Assembly: GCF_030381805.1 (NCBI RefSeq)
Contig: NZ_JAUDRH010000002.1
Span: forward strand, 434,001-498,000
DNA from: Chlorogloeopsis sp. ULAP01
Lineage (GTDB): Bacteria > Cyanobacteriota > Cyanobacteriia > Cyanobacteriales > Nostocaceae
Reading direction: 5' to 3'
Length of the DNA: 64,000 nucleotides
Below, piece by piece: positions 54,164 through 62,735 of the stretch (position 1 is the first letter of the stretch; each line of letters opens with the position of its first letter). The notes below the pieces were generated by a model. It did no database searches. It had not been told where the DNA came from and saw only the letters and a program-made list of their open reading frames with translations. A program made the translations under genes and the position numbers.

Positions 54164-54868
54164 ATGAGGGTGCTACTTGTAGAAGATGAGCCGGATTTAG
54201 GTGCTGCAATTAAGCGAGTTTTAAATCAAGAAAAGTATGTGGTTGACTGGGTAACTGATGGTACTGATGCTTGGGCTTATTTAGAAAATAGCTGGGCGCA
54301 ATATACGCTAGCTATTGTTGATTGGATGTTACCAGGAATATCAGGATTGGAGTTATGTCAGAAGCTACGTAAAAATAAAAATCCCTTGCCTGTTTTGATG
54401 CTAACAGCTAAAGACAGAATGGAAGATAAAGTTACTGGGCTGGATGCGGGTGCAGATGACTACTTAGTAAAGCCATTTGGGATGGCAGAATTACTAGCGC
54501 GATTGCGGGCGTTACAGAGGCGATCGCCTCACTTTCAACCGCAGGAATTAACTGTTGGCAACCTAACTCTCGATTACGGCAATAGTACCGTTACAAGTCA
54601 CCATGCCGATCCAGACAAACAGCTAATACCCCTAACTAATAAGGAATTTCAGTTACTAGAGTATTTGATGAAGCACCCAAATCAAATTGTTACCACAGAA
54701 CAAATTCGCAATCAACTTTGGGAAGTAAGTGCAGAACCTGTTAGTAATGTAGTAGCAGCGCAAGTACGTTTACTGCGCCGTAAATTAGCAAATAGTGGTT
54801 GTGGCAACCCAATTGAAACGTTGCATGGCATGGGGTATCGTCTCAATCTTACCGATGAATCAAAATAA
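54164..54868 (+). CDS. rppA: OmpR-family response regulator (RppA/NrsR-like)
   Basis: 234 residues. The receiver domain starts MRVLLVEDEPDLGAAIKRVL with Asp phospho-acceptor in IVDWMLPG and Lys in LVKPFG. A C-terminal winged helix (LTNKEFQLLEYLMKHPNQIV, VVAAQVRLLRRKL) binds DNA. MRVLLVEDEPDLGAAIKR closely resembles RppA/NrsR of Synechocystis. ATG 54164 is used; the frame upstream is open but overlaps the DUF305 gene. Its stop overlaps the kinase start by 14 bases. The ATTTCAT direct repeats, with the 11-bp period typical of OmpR-family sites, are its probable targets. Confidence 0.88.
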   Translation: MRVLLVEDEPDLGAAIKRVLNQEKYVVDWVTDGTDAWAYLENSWAQYTLAIVDWMLPGISGLELCQKLRKNKNPLPVLMLTAKDRMEDKVTGLDAGADDYLVKPFGMAELLARLRALQRRSPHFQPQELTVGNLTLDYGNSTVTSHHADPDKQLIPLTNKEFQLLEYLMKHPNQIVTTEQIRNQLWEVSAEPVSNVVAAQVRLLRRKLANSGCGNPIETLHGMGYRLNLTDESK

Positions 54869-56237
54869 ACTGTTTCAAAATACCCGCCTTCGTTTAGCTT
54901 TATGGTATGCGATCATCATGGCTTTAATTTTAAGCCTGTGCGGATTTGGTGTTTACGAAGCGATATCCCATGCTCATTGGATGACTTTAGATCGAGAACT
55001 AGAGTCGGTGGCGGGAACTCTCCATGACACGATTGAACTGAAACTACAACAACCTGGAAACTTAGAACCAGTAATTCAGCAGCTTTTACCAGATATTTGT
55101 GTGATTGGTAAAAGCTGCACTCCAGAAAAATCGAGTTCTAAACGCCATATTTTGAATGCCATTAGCCAAGGCTACTACTATGTACGTTTTTTTGATAATT
55201 CAGGGCGTTTGATTGCCGTAGCAGGAAGCAATCCCCAAGGGCTATCCTCAGTTTTTAATCCTGAATCTTGGCAAACTCTAACAGATAACAAAGGCAATCT
55301 TTACCATCAAATTTCTTTTGTACTACACACTCAAGACAATAAAAATTGGGGCTATATCCAAGTTGGGCGAAGTCTGAAAGACTTTAGTGAATATCTAGAT
55401 GCTGTGAAATTAATTTTAGCGTTGGGATTGCCGATCGCCATGGCTCTGATTGCGATCGCTAGTTGGTGGTTAGCAGGATTAGCAATGCAACCGATTTATC
55501 AATCCTACAGACAAATTCAACAATTCACGGCGGATGCAGCTCATGAATTACGAACTCCTTTAGCTGCAACAGGTGCGACTGTAGAATCAGCTCTTTTGAT
55601 GCCGCAACTAGATGAAACAGAAGCGCGGGATATTTTACAAACTATACTGCGTCAAAATCAGCGGCTGACTACTTTAGTTGCAGATTTGTTATTGCTGGCT
55701 CGCTTAGACAGACAATCGCTAAAAACACGACAAGAAATTTGTTGTTTAAATGAAATTGTCAGCGACTTAATTGAGGAATTTGCCGCAATGGCATTGGCTG
55801 CGAAAATCACACTCACATCTTCTATCCGGGTGCATCAACCTTTAAATGTTGTAGGTAATAGCGAGCAGCTTTATCGTCTAATTTCTAACTTAATCGTCAA
55901 TGGAATTCAATACACGCCACCACAAGGAATAGTAACTGTGATTTTAGATCGCAGTGACAATTATGCGGTGATTCAAGTTGAAGATACAGGTATTGGTATT
56001 CCCCAGCAAGAACTTTCTCGCGTTTTTAATCGCTTCTATCGAGTCATGAGCGATCGCTCTCGCACTACTGGCGGTTCTGGTTTAGGTTTAGCGATCGCCC
56101 AAGCAATTGTTCAAGCACATAACGGCAGTTTGAACGTACAAAGTAAATTAGGTGAAGGTAGTATTTTTACAATAAAATTACCTTTTTATCCCGCTCCACC
56201 ATCAAGAAATTGGCTCAGTGCCTTCACTAAGACTTGA
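54855..56237 (+). CDS. rppB: Sensor histidine kinase (RppB/NrsS-like)
   Basis: 460 residues from ATG 54855, within the last codons of the regulator gene (14-base overlap, translational coupling). TM1 at about 15-35 and TM2 at about 185-207 flank a periplasmic sensor with Cys82 and Cys88 (ICVIGKSC), candidates for metal or redox sensing. The dimerisation helix has the H-box ADAAHELRTPLAA. The ATP domain has NLIVNGIQYTPP (N box), VEDTGIGIP (G1) and GGSGLGLAI (G2). The 3' end overlaps hisC on the opposite strand by 52 bases. Confidence 0.9.
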   Translation: MNQNKLFQNTRLRLALWYAIIMALILSLCGFGVYEAISHAHWMTLDRELESVAGTLHDTIELKLQQPGNLEPVIQQLLPDICVIGKSCTPEKSSSKRHILNAISQGYYYVRFFDNSGRLIAVAGSNPQGLSSVFNPESWQTLTDNKGNLYHQISFVLHTQDNKNWGYIQVGRSLKDFSEYLDAVKLILALGLPIAMALIAIASWWLAGLAMQPIYQSYRQIQQFTADAAHELRTPLAATGATVESALLMPQLDETEARDILQTILRQNQRLTTLVADLLLLARLDRQSLKTRQEICCLNEIVSDLIEEFAAMALAAKITLTSSIRVHQPLNVVGNSEQLYRLISNLIVNGIQYTPPQGIVTVILDRSDNYAVIQVEDTGIGIPQQELSRVFNRFYRVMSDRSRTTGGSGLGLAIAQAIVQAHNGSLNVQSKLGEGSIFTIKLPFYPAPPSRNWLSAFTKT

Positions 56238-57250
56238 TTCTGCTCATCAGTACCAACAGTGATGCGTAATTTATCATCCAATCCTGGTTGCTGAAAGTAA
56301 CGTACTAAAATCAAGCTTTCCTTCAGCTTTTGATAGAGATATTCTGCATTCCCCTTTGGTGGCTGTGCCAACAAAAAATTGGTTTGAGAATCCCAAACAC
56401 GAAAACCTAATTTTCTTAAATCTGTTGCTAGCTGAGTTCGCGATGCTTTAATCTTGGCTACACAAGTATTTTTATATTTTTGATCGGCGATCGCAGCTGC
56501 CCCAACTGCACAAGCGATCGCATCGATATTATAGCTATCCTTCACCTTAAACAATCCATCCAGCAGCTTCGGATTCGCTACCCCAAACCCCAACCGCAAT
56601 CCAGCTAATGAGTAGCCCTTAGAAAGTGTCCGAATCGCAATTACATTTTCGTATTCCTGAACCAAAGCTAATGCATCTTCTTCGGCAAAATCTACGTATG
56701 CTTCGTCAATTACCAAAACCCCAGATAACTGAGTTGCTAGTTCTCGCAGTTCCTCAATTGGCACCACATGCCCCGAAGGACTATTGGGGGAAGCAATAAA
56801 TGTTACAGCACCATTAACCGCAATCAGTTCTTTCAGGGGTAAGCTATAGTCTTCGTTGTGGGGAATTTCAACAACATCCGCAGCCTGCATTCCTGCTAAT
56901 GTCTGGTATAACACGTAGGTAGGCACCGGATAGACTACCTTCCGCCCAGGTTCCGTACAGGCTCGAATCACCAAGTTCAACAATTCGTCACTGCCATTCC
57001 CCACAATAATCCAATCACTGGGAACTCCCAAAACTTTGCTCGCGGCTTGCCGGAAATCCTCCCCAAACGGTTGTGGATATCGCCGCAACCATTCCCCATC
57101 AATGTTCTGTAGCACAGCTAGTGCCGCCGGAGAGGGAGGATAGGGATTCTCGTTGCTATTGAGTTTGATAATTTGCGTACCCCGTTTGGGTTGCTCACCG
57201 GGGATATAACTAGCCATTGCATTGATATTGGAGCGGAAATAATTGGTCAT
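56186..57250 (-). CDS. hisC: Histidinol-phosphate aminotransferase
   Basis: 354 residues, a PLP enzyme of histidine synthesis (class I/II fold). Visible: IKLNSNENPYPPSPAALAVL, IVGNGSDELLNLVIRAC, PNSPSGHVVP, VIDEAYVDFAEED and the PLP-lysine segment TLSKGYSLAGLRLGF, then LRITVGTDEQN near the end. Length is normal. The C-terminal LSQFLDGGAG is encoded over the end of the convergent kinase gene. It stands alone, not in a his operon, as usual in cyanobacteria. Confidence 0.93.
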   Translation of the reverse strand: MTNYFRSNINAMASYIPGEQPKRGTQIIKLNSNENPYPPSPAALAVLQNIDGEWLRRYPQPFGEDFRQAASKVLGVPSDWIIVGNGSDELLNLVIRACTEPGRKVVYPVPTYVLYQTLAGMQAADVVEIPHNEDYSLPLKELIAVNGAVTFIASPNSPSGHVVPIEELRELATQLSGVLVIDEAYVDFAEEDALALVQEYENVIAIRTLSKGYSLAGLRLGFGVANPKLLDGLFKVKDSYNIDAIACAVGAAAIADQKYKNTCVAKIKASRTQLATDLRKLGFRVWDSQTNFLLAQPPKGNAEYLYQKLKESLILVRYFQQPGLDDKLRITVGTDEQNQVLVKALSQFLDGGAG

Positions 57251-58178
57251 TACTCTGTTTTGGAGCAGAATTAAACTTGTTTGGGTGGAAGAATGATGTA
57301 AAGTCTAATCTAACAATTCTTGACAATATCGTTTTTGCTCTCTACATCAAATCTAGAGTGTCAAGATGCTGGATATTTGCAATCAGCAATCACGATCTAA
57401 GTTAATTACAACCACAGATAGACACCGATAAACACCGATTTTATCTGTGTATATCTGTGTCCATCTGTGGTTGATTTCTTTGAAACTAGAATCAGTGCAA
57501 GAGTTTTAATGCATCCTTTTAGCCTTGATACGCCAGTTCAGTAGTTCGTAACGCATTGCAGGATTGTGGTGCGTCACGGCTAGTTCTTATTCTCTTAAAC
57601 TCTCAAAACCTTGGATAGCCGTAACACACCCTACTTAACTGAACTACTTAACAATTACTTTTACTTTATAAATGATCTCTTAGGAATAATCCTTGGTGTT
57701 TCTATGTTTATAGCTGCGATAATCAGAGGTCGTATTCCTCTGCAATTAAGTAATAAATAGTTACAGCGTATGTACCTAATACTAGTTTTTATCCTCACAT
57801 TTGTAACATTACGTAAATCTCTAAAAACCCAGATCCCCAGCTTCTTAGAGAAGTCGGGGATCTTACAAACTAAACAACTCTTGTTATAAATTCTTTACAA
57901 CTTCTGGATATTCGCTGTCTATAGTTAAATCAACATATGAAATTACAGATATAACTAGCCCAGCGCAGATAATTTCAAAATGTTCGAGCTTCATTTTAGT
58001 CCTATTTCATCTTAATTTAGGACTAACAATCGTCTCTTTAACCGGAAATGTGGATGAACTGATTGTATTTGTATTTAACTGAGAAATAAAGCAACTGGTG
58101 AAAATGTCTGCCCACAAGAATTGATGTACAAAATGAACAACATTTTTATCGCACTCTATTGTGCAAAGGAGAATTCAT
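57251..58178. other. Long intergenic region with inverted repeats
   Basis: About 930 bases without a supported gene. It contains a long imperfect inverted repeat at 57409-57473 (arms AACCACAGATAGACACCGAT and ATCTGTGTCCATCTGTGGTT). A second pair of words around 57540-57645 has AGTTCAGTAGTT near one end and AACTGAACTACTT at the other. A GATCCCC...GGGGATC hairpin lies at about 57838-57870. A half-conserved ATTTCAT-CTTA-ATTTAGG lies at 58004-58021. AAAGGAG just before 58179 is a good ribosome site. Confidence 0.5.
57409..57473. repeat. Imperfect long inverted repeat
   Basis: CAACCACAGATAGACACCGA through ATCTGTGTCCATCTGTGGTT: nearly 30-base arms with a short TTTTAT centre. One arm's sequence also forms the 3' end of the RND adaptor gene at 48401-48430 (ACCACAGATGGACACCGATA). 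Confidence 0.65.
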
Positions 58179-58448
58179 ATGTTGAGGAATACGGATGAAT
58201 TACTTGTAGATATGTCAGAGTATGAAAACAAATCACTGGTTAAAAAATATCTACAAAACCCTTTCTCAATTGCATGGTCAAAATTGGCTGATCTAATTAA
58301 ACCTGCCCCTACTGTCCCACCAGAAGACAACGCCTCTGAAGAATATAGAACAGATAACATCAGAGAGCAGTATTTATACCGCCCCTTCACAGACCGCATA
58401 GATCCATCGCTTTACTATACCATCTTCTCTCCTCACCAACGGTTTTAA
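58179..58448 (+). CDS. Small soluble protein, function unknown
   Basis: 89 residues. ATG 58179 has AAAGGAG nine bases upstream, an excellent start; the frame can be read from a GTG at 58161. The sequence is polar, with LVKKYLQNPFSIAWSKLADL and a Tyr/Arg-rich end (EYRTDNIREQYLYRPFTDRI, DPSLYYTIFSP). I do not recognise a family. A terminator-like hairpin (58503-58520) follows. An ATTTCAT-CTTA-ATTTAGG sequence 170 bases upstream is a partial match to the metal-locus direct repeat. Confidence 0.7.
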   Translation: MLRNTDELLVDMSEYENKSLVKKYLQNPFSIAWSKLADLIKPAPTVPPEDNASEEYRTDNIREQYLYRPFTDRIDPSLYYTIFSPHQRF

Positions 58449-58502
58449 AATGATGGTGAGTCAAAGCTAAGAAAGGCATTTGAGGCTATCTCATCCACTA
58501 AA

Positions 58503-58520
58503 AAGGCGCTGAAGCGCCTT
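58503..58520 (+). terminator. Hairpin after the 89-residue gene
   Basis: AAGGCGCT (58503-58510) pairs with AGCGCCTT (58513-58520), followed by TCATTTTG. A moderate terminator. Confidence 0.6.
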
Positions 58521-58620
58521 TCATTTTGCTTGGCTTTAAGATTTGCTTATTTATTCCAATGGTAAATTACTACTGTCATAAATATTACTATAATTTCATA
58601 GTGAGAAGATAAGCGATCGC

Positions 58621-59526
58621 TCATTCACCTGTAGGAATTGATAGATTGCAAACACCCCTGACAACTTTGAGAAATTGTCGCATCACTGGTGTTTCTGCCT
58701 CTGGTTGCCAGACTATCGCTGTTTCTACTAAGGGTGTTACTTGGGCGATCGATCGATACACTACACCTGTTCGTTGGAGATTTTGCAAAGAAGACGGCAC
58801 AATAGCAATCCCCATCCCGGCAGAAACTAGTCCAATGATTGTTTGCATTTGGATAGCTTCTTGTGCAACTTTTGGTGTAAAGTTACCTTGCTTGCACACA
58901 GCAATAATCTTGTCATAAAGTCCAATTCCCAAATGACGGGGAAACAAAATAAACCGTTCTTCGGCAAGCGATCGCACTGCTATCTGTTCTTGTTTTGCTA
59001 AAGGATGGTTTGCAGGTAAAGCAACAACAAGATTTTCTTGCTGAATGCACTCCCAACAAAGGCTGTCATCTTCCAAAGGCAAATGTGCAAAGCCAACTTG
59101 GATGCGATGATTGCATAAAGCGTGTTCCTGTTCTGTTGTTGTTAACTCCTGCAATCTCAATTCCACCTCTGGAAACTGTTGATGAAAAGCTTCTAGGATA
59201 GGGGGCAGAACATTATAAGTAACAGAACTGATAAACCCTACCCGTAATTGTCCTCTTTCTCCCCTACCCGTACTACGGGTTAACTCAATCGCCTCCTCAA
59301 GTTGGGCTAAAAGTTGATAAGCTTCACGCAAAAATACTCTTCCTGCCTCTGTTAGTTGTACTTGACGCTTAGTTTTGCGATCAAATAATTCCACTCCTAA
59401 TTCCGCTTCCAGTTGTTGAATTTGCTGACTTAAAGGTGGTTGCGCTATGTGCAGTCGTTCCGCCGCTCGACTGAAGTGTAATTCCTCCGCTACAGCAATA
59501 AAGTAACGCAGATGTCGCAGTTCCAT
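58621..59526 (-). CDS. LysR-family transcriptional regulator
   Basis: 301 residues. The N-terminal winged helix-turn-helix reads MELRHLRYFIAVAEELHFSR, AAERLHIAQPPLSQQIQQLE and LGVELFDRKTKRQVQLTEAG. The effector domain follows (LRVGFISSVTYNVLPPILEA, GMGIAIVPSSLQ). It is close to regulators with MELRHLRYF starts such as BenM/CatM/CbbR-type. The inducer is unknown. It is divergent from a methyltransferase gene with about 100 bases between them, the usual place for a LysR target. Confidence 0.9.
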   Translation of the reverse strand: MELRHLRYFIAVAEELHFSRAAERLHIAQPPLSQQIQQLEAELGVELFDRKTKRQVQLTEAGRVFLREAYQLLAQLEEAIELTRSTGRGERGQLRVGFISSVTYNVLPPILEAFHQQFPEVELRLQELTTTEQEHALCNHRIQVGFAHLPLEDDSLCWECIQQENLVVALPANHPLAKQEQIAVRSLAEERFILFPRHLGIGLYDKIIAVCKQGNFTPKVAQEAIQMQTIIGLVSAGMGIAIVPSSLQNLQRTGVVYRSIAQVTPLVETAIVWQPEAETPVMRQFLKVVRGVCNLSIPTGE

Positions 59527-59629
59527 AGATTTGATATTTTAAAAGTTTTAATTAATCACAAATATATATTAGACATCTTAAAATTTTCTACCTATGATGC
59601 TCATACAAAAGCTTTCAGGAGTGAAAAAA

Positions 59630-60430
59630 ATGCCGGAAAATTACACACCAGGCTATTCTGCCAATGCCGTAAACTTTATGGCGCAGCGCACAGCCGTATC
59701 TCATGCCGCCTTCTTCCTTCCCTATCTGCGTCCAGGAATGCATATATTAGATTGTGGTTGCGGCCCTGGTACGATTACTCTAGGTTTAGCAAGTGCGATC
59801 GCTCCTGGTACAGTCACAGCAATTGACCAAGCAGTTTCTCAAATCGAGCTTGCCTGGGATAATGCCAAAAAACAAGAAATCAGTAATGTTAATTTTATTA
59901 CCGCAAATATTTATACCTTACTCTTTGCAGAGAATACCTTTGATGCTGTGTTTACTCATGCTGTTTTCGAGCATCTCCAGGAACCTTTGCAGGCTTTACG
60001 GGAACTGTGGCGAGTTCTCAAACCAGGGGGCATAATTGGGGTTCGTAGCCCAGATTGGGGAGGATTTTTGATGACGCCAACAACACCAGTATTGGATCGA
60101 GCAATGGCTTATTGCAAGTTTCTTCAGGAGCAGAATGGTGGTAATCCCTGTATTGGTAGAGAGTTATGCGCTTTATTGCGACAAGCGGGATTTATCAACA
60201 TTAAAGCCACCGCTACTTATGAATGCTACGAGCCATTGAGTTTGCCTGCCGAATATTTAGCCTTAAGAATAGAAGCCTCAGCAGAGATTGAGCAAGCTAT
60301 AGAAAAAGGATGGGTTGATGGGCAAGCATCGCTGTTGGCAATGAGTGAAAGTTTACGGGAATGGAGTCGGCATCCAGATGGGTTTTTTGCTCAGACTTGG
60401 TGTGAAGTGGTTGGAAAAAAGAGCGTGTAA
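59630..60430 (+). CDS. Class I SAM-dependent methyltransferase
   Basis: 266 residues from ATG 59630, which has AGGAG at 59617-59621, preferred over the ATG at 59594. Motif I ILDCGCGPGTITLGLA, motif II region VTAIDQAVSQIELA, FDAVFTHAVFEHL and LKPGGIIGVRSPDWGG are those of UbiE/COQ5-like methyltransferases. The substrate is unknown. It may be controlled by the divergent LysR protein. A short decayed copy of its 3' end lies near 63070. Confidence 0.85.
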   Translation: MPENYTPGYSANAVNFMAQRTAVSHAAFFLPYLRPGMHILDCGCGPGTITLGLASAIAPGTVTAIDQAVSQIELAWDNAKKQEISNVNFITANIYTLLFAENTFDAVFTHAVFEHLQEPLQALRELWRVLKPGGIIGVRSPDWGGFLMTPTTPVLDRAMAYCKFLQEQNGGNPCIGRELCALLRQAGFINIKATATYECYEPLSLPAEYLALRIEASAEIEQAIEKGWVDGQASLLAMSESLREWSRHPDGFFAQTWCEVVGKKSV

Positions 60431-60612
60431 TTTAGGAGGGATATACGGAATTTTCCTTATAGCTCCTTTAACTAGGATTGTTTGTACAGAAATTTTCCGT
60501 GTAATTAAGCAGTACAACCGCTTCGTTTTGGTTGGTGGGGATGTAGTTTGAAGGTGTACAGTGGTGATGATCGCCCTAAAAAAGGGAGTTGCAAACCTAA
60601 TGCTGAGAAATC

Positions 60613-61647
60613 ATGCAACTTGAAGCAATGGAGATTGACGCAGCGATCGCAACGAAGTTTGTTCAATTAGTGCTAAATTGCATCCGTCAAGAGTATCCGC
60701 ACAACAACATTTTCTGGTTTGAAAGCGATGAGGATATTAAGCCACCACGCGAATTAACACCAGCGTTTTATGGTTGCTTGGATTGGCATTCAGCCGTACA
60801 TGGACACTGGTTACTTGCACGGTTAGCACGTTATTTTCCTGATGCTGAGTTTCAGAAAACTGCAAGGGAAGCACTAACACAAACCCTTACTTCCGAAAAG
60901 ATTCAAGGAGAAGTTGCCCATTTGCATCGATGTCCCTTCTTCGAGTGTCCTTACGGGTTTTCATGGCTGTTGCAACTTGCGACAGAATTGTATGAATGGG
61001 ATGATTCCCAGGCGAAAGAATGGCTGGCTGTATTGGAACCGTTGGAAATGTTGATTGCCAATAACTTTCATCGCTGGCTTCAAAGGCTCGAACTTCCCGA
61101 TCGCACGGGAGGACACTTCCAGACTGCATTTCCGCTCAGTTTGGCACTCGATTGGGCACGGAGTAGGGGAAATAAGGATTTTGCTAACTTGATCGAAAAC
61201 AAGGCGCAAAAATTTTATCTGCATAATCGCAACTACCCATTTCATTTTGAACCATTGGGCTATGATTTTGTCTCTCCCTGTCTTGCAGAAGCTGATTTGA
61301 TGCGCCGCATTCTCAAGCCGAAAGATTTCGCAAACTGGCTGACCGATTTTCTTCCAGAATTACTCACGGAAGAATCAGAACATTATTTGCAACCTGCACA
61401 AGTCGCTAATCCCAATGACTACTTACAATCTCATTTTCGAGGTCTAAACCTTAGTCGAGCCTGGATGCTTGAGGGCATTATTTCTCGATTACCCGCTAAT
61501 GATTCTCGGCTCAATACGCTCCATTCTATCGCTTTTTTACATCGTCAGCATGGATTAGTAGAGGTTGCAAACAAACATTATTCGAGTAGCCATTGGTTGG
61601 GAACGTTTGCGGTTTATCTTGTAACGGCACGTGGATTGTGTAGGTAG
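60613..61647 (+). CDS. DUF2891 family protein
   Basis: 344 residues. The family signature FYGCLDWHSAVHGHWLLARL is clear, with HLHRCPFFECPYGFSWLLQL, GGHFQTAFPLSLALDWAR and VSPCLAEADLMRRIL. The all-helical pattern with conserved His/Trp/Glu suggests an (alpha/alpha)-barrel glycosidase-like fold; no activity is known. It follows the methyltransferase gene in the same direction after 182 bases. Start ATG 60613, or ATG 60628. Confidence 0.85.
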   Translation: MQLEAMEIDAAIATKFVQLVLNCIRQEYPHNNIFWFESDEDIKPPRELTPAFYGCLDWHSAVHGHWLLARLARYFPDAEFQKTAREALTQTLTSEKIQGEVAHLHRCPFFECPYGFSWLLQLATELYEWDDSQAKEWLAVLEPLEMLIANNFHRWLQRLELPDRTGGHFQTAFPLSLALDWARSRGNKDFANLIENKAQKFYLHNRNYPFHFEPLGYDFVSPCLAEADLMRRILKPKDFANWLTDFLPELLTEESEHYLQPAQVANPNDYLQSHFRGLNLSRAWMLEGIISRLPANDSRLNTLHSIAFLHRQHGLVEVANKHYSSSHWLGTFAVYLVTARGLCR

Positions 61648-62002
61648 ATACTTCGGGTAGCGCCAGTGGTTGAACAACACGTTGGAGCGGTGAGCAGAGC
61701 CTTTTCGCTTATGATCTTGCTGTTTGTAACATAATTAATTCTGTTCCAACAGAGTGATACTGTTGAGAGAATGCTTGATTTTCAGCAAAAACTACTGCCT
61801 TTATACTTTGGCTGTCAAGTCGCTCAAATAGCATACTAAAAACATTTATCTGCATAATCAATTGATATAGCAGAAATACTGAATTTTGTATAAATCATTG
61901 GACTGCTGGTAGCGGCTTCAGTTAGCCTTGAACCGAACAAGCGATCGCTGACTCTATCAGAATCGGTCTATGATGAGAGGTAGTTAGAGTCGAGACAAAT
62001 GT
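61648..62002. other. Intergenic, possible recombination-site-like sequence
   Basis: Contains GTTGAACAACACGTTGGAGC near 61670, which recalls the AAC...GTTGGAGCGG core of integron attC-type sites, but no matching second half was found. Otherwise AT-rich with no gene. Confidence 0.3.
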
Positions 62003-62320
62003 ATGCCAGTTGTAGCCCCTAAATCTTATGTAGAGCATCGCAGCGATGCTTATTGGGTTGCAGGAACTCGGATTTCCCTTGACTCGGTTGTTTATGCTTT
62101 CCGAAAAGAATTATCGCCTGAAAGCATTGTCCAGTCTTTTCCCTTGCTGACACTTGAACAGGTTTATGGATTGATCGCCTTTTATCTAGCCAATCGCCCT
62201 GAGATTGATGCTTATCTGGCAGACGAGGAAGCGGCATTTGATGCTATGCCCCAACCACTACAAATCACCGATCCTGCTTTGTACAACAAGCTTATGGCAG
62301 CTAAGGCAGCAAGACAGTAG
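62003..62320 (+). CDS. DUF433 (VapB-like antitoxin family) protein
   Basis: 105 residues with the DUF433 winged-helix pattern: YVEHRSDAYWVAGTRISLDS, VVYAFRKELSPESIVQSFPL, LTLEQVYGLIAFYLANRPEI. DUF433 proteins usually act as antitoxins paired with a downstream PIN-like DUF5615 toxin. Here only a 21-codon stub follows, so the pair seems to have lost its toxin. Start ATG 62003. Confidence 0.85.
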   Translation: MPVVAPKSYVEHRSDAYWVAGTRISLDSVVYAFRKELSPESIVQSFPLLTLEQVYGLIAFYLANRPEIDAYLADEEAAFDAMPQPLQITDPALYNKLMAAKAARQ

Positions 62321-62328
62321 GTGAGATC

Positions 62329-62394
62329 GTGAGTGTTCGCTACCAAGCCAAAGCTTTTACCTCATGTTGGATAATAAGTCTCAAAAAGGTGTAG
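62329..62394 (+). pseudogene. Truncated remnant of a DUF5615-type partner gene
   Basis: GTG start eight bases after the DUF433 stop. It encodes only 21 residues; the first eight (VSVRYQAK) resemble the start of DUF5615 PIN-like proteins, the rest does not. Probably a deletion remnant. Confidence 0.4.
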
Positions 62395-62404
62395 AGGTTC
62401 CAGT

Positions 62405-62734
62405 GTGAGGATTCCTGCTGATGCAATAATTGCCGATGATCAAATAACGCGCTATTTGCTTGTACAAAAAGCTAGGAACGATAAGTCAAAATTTTTGGCG
62501 CAGGCTGGATTCACCCAAGAAAACCCAGAAGCATTGCGAGCAGCCATCCAGTTACTTGCTGAAACGGTTGAAGCTATCGAAGATAGAAGTGATGAGTATG
62601 GAGTCTTGTGGCGGGTTGAAGGAGAGCTAATCGGTGGAAATGGAGTGAGTCTATTGGTTGTTACAATTTGGTTACAACGACAGATTGACGGCAAGTTTCA
62701 GTTTGTGACGCTTAAACCTCGCAAGGAGTCTTGA
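62405..62734 (+). CDS. DUF6883 domain protein
   Basis: 109 residues starting at GTG 62405. DPDHPR-like family features are replaced here by ITRYLLVQKARNDKSKFLAQ, then LLAETVEAIEDRSDEYGVLW, IWLQRQIDGKFQFVTLKPRK, which fits DUF6883. This small domain is also found at the C-terminus of polymorphic toxins. One base separates its stop from the DUF4926 gene, so the two are co-translated. The function is unknown. Confidence 0.75.
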   Translation: MRIPADAIIADDQITRYLLVQKARNDKSKFLAQAGFTQENPEALRAAIQLLAETVEAIEDRSDEYGVLWRVEGELIGGNGVSLLVVTIWLQRQIDGKFQFVTLKPRKES

Positions 62735-62735
62735 C

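Noticed and set aside
61665..61700. Integron attC site
   Set aside because: Only one core-like half was seen, with no matching partner or integrase; left as a remark on the intergenic region.
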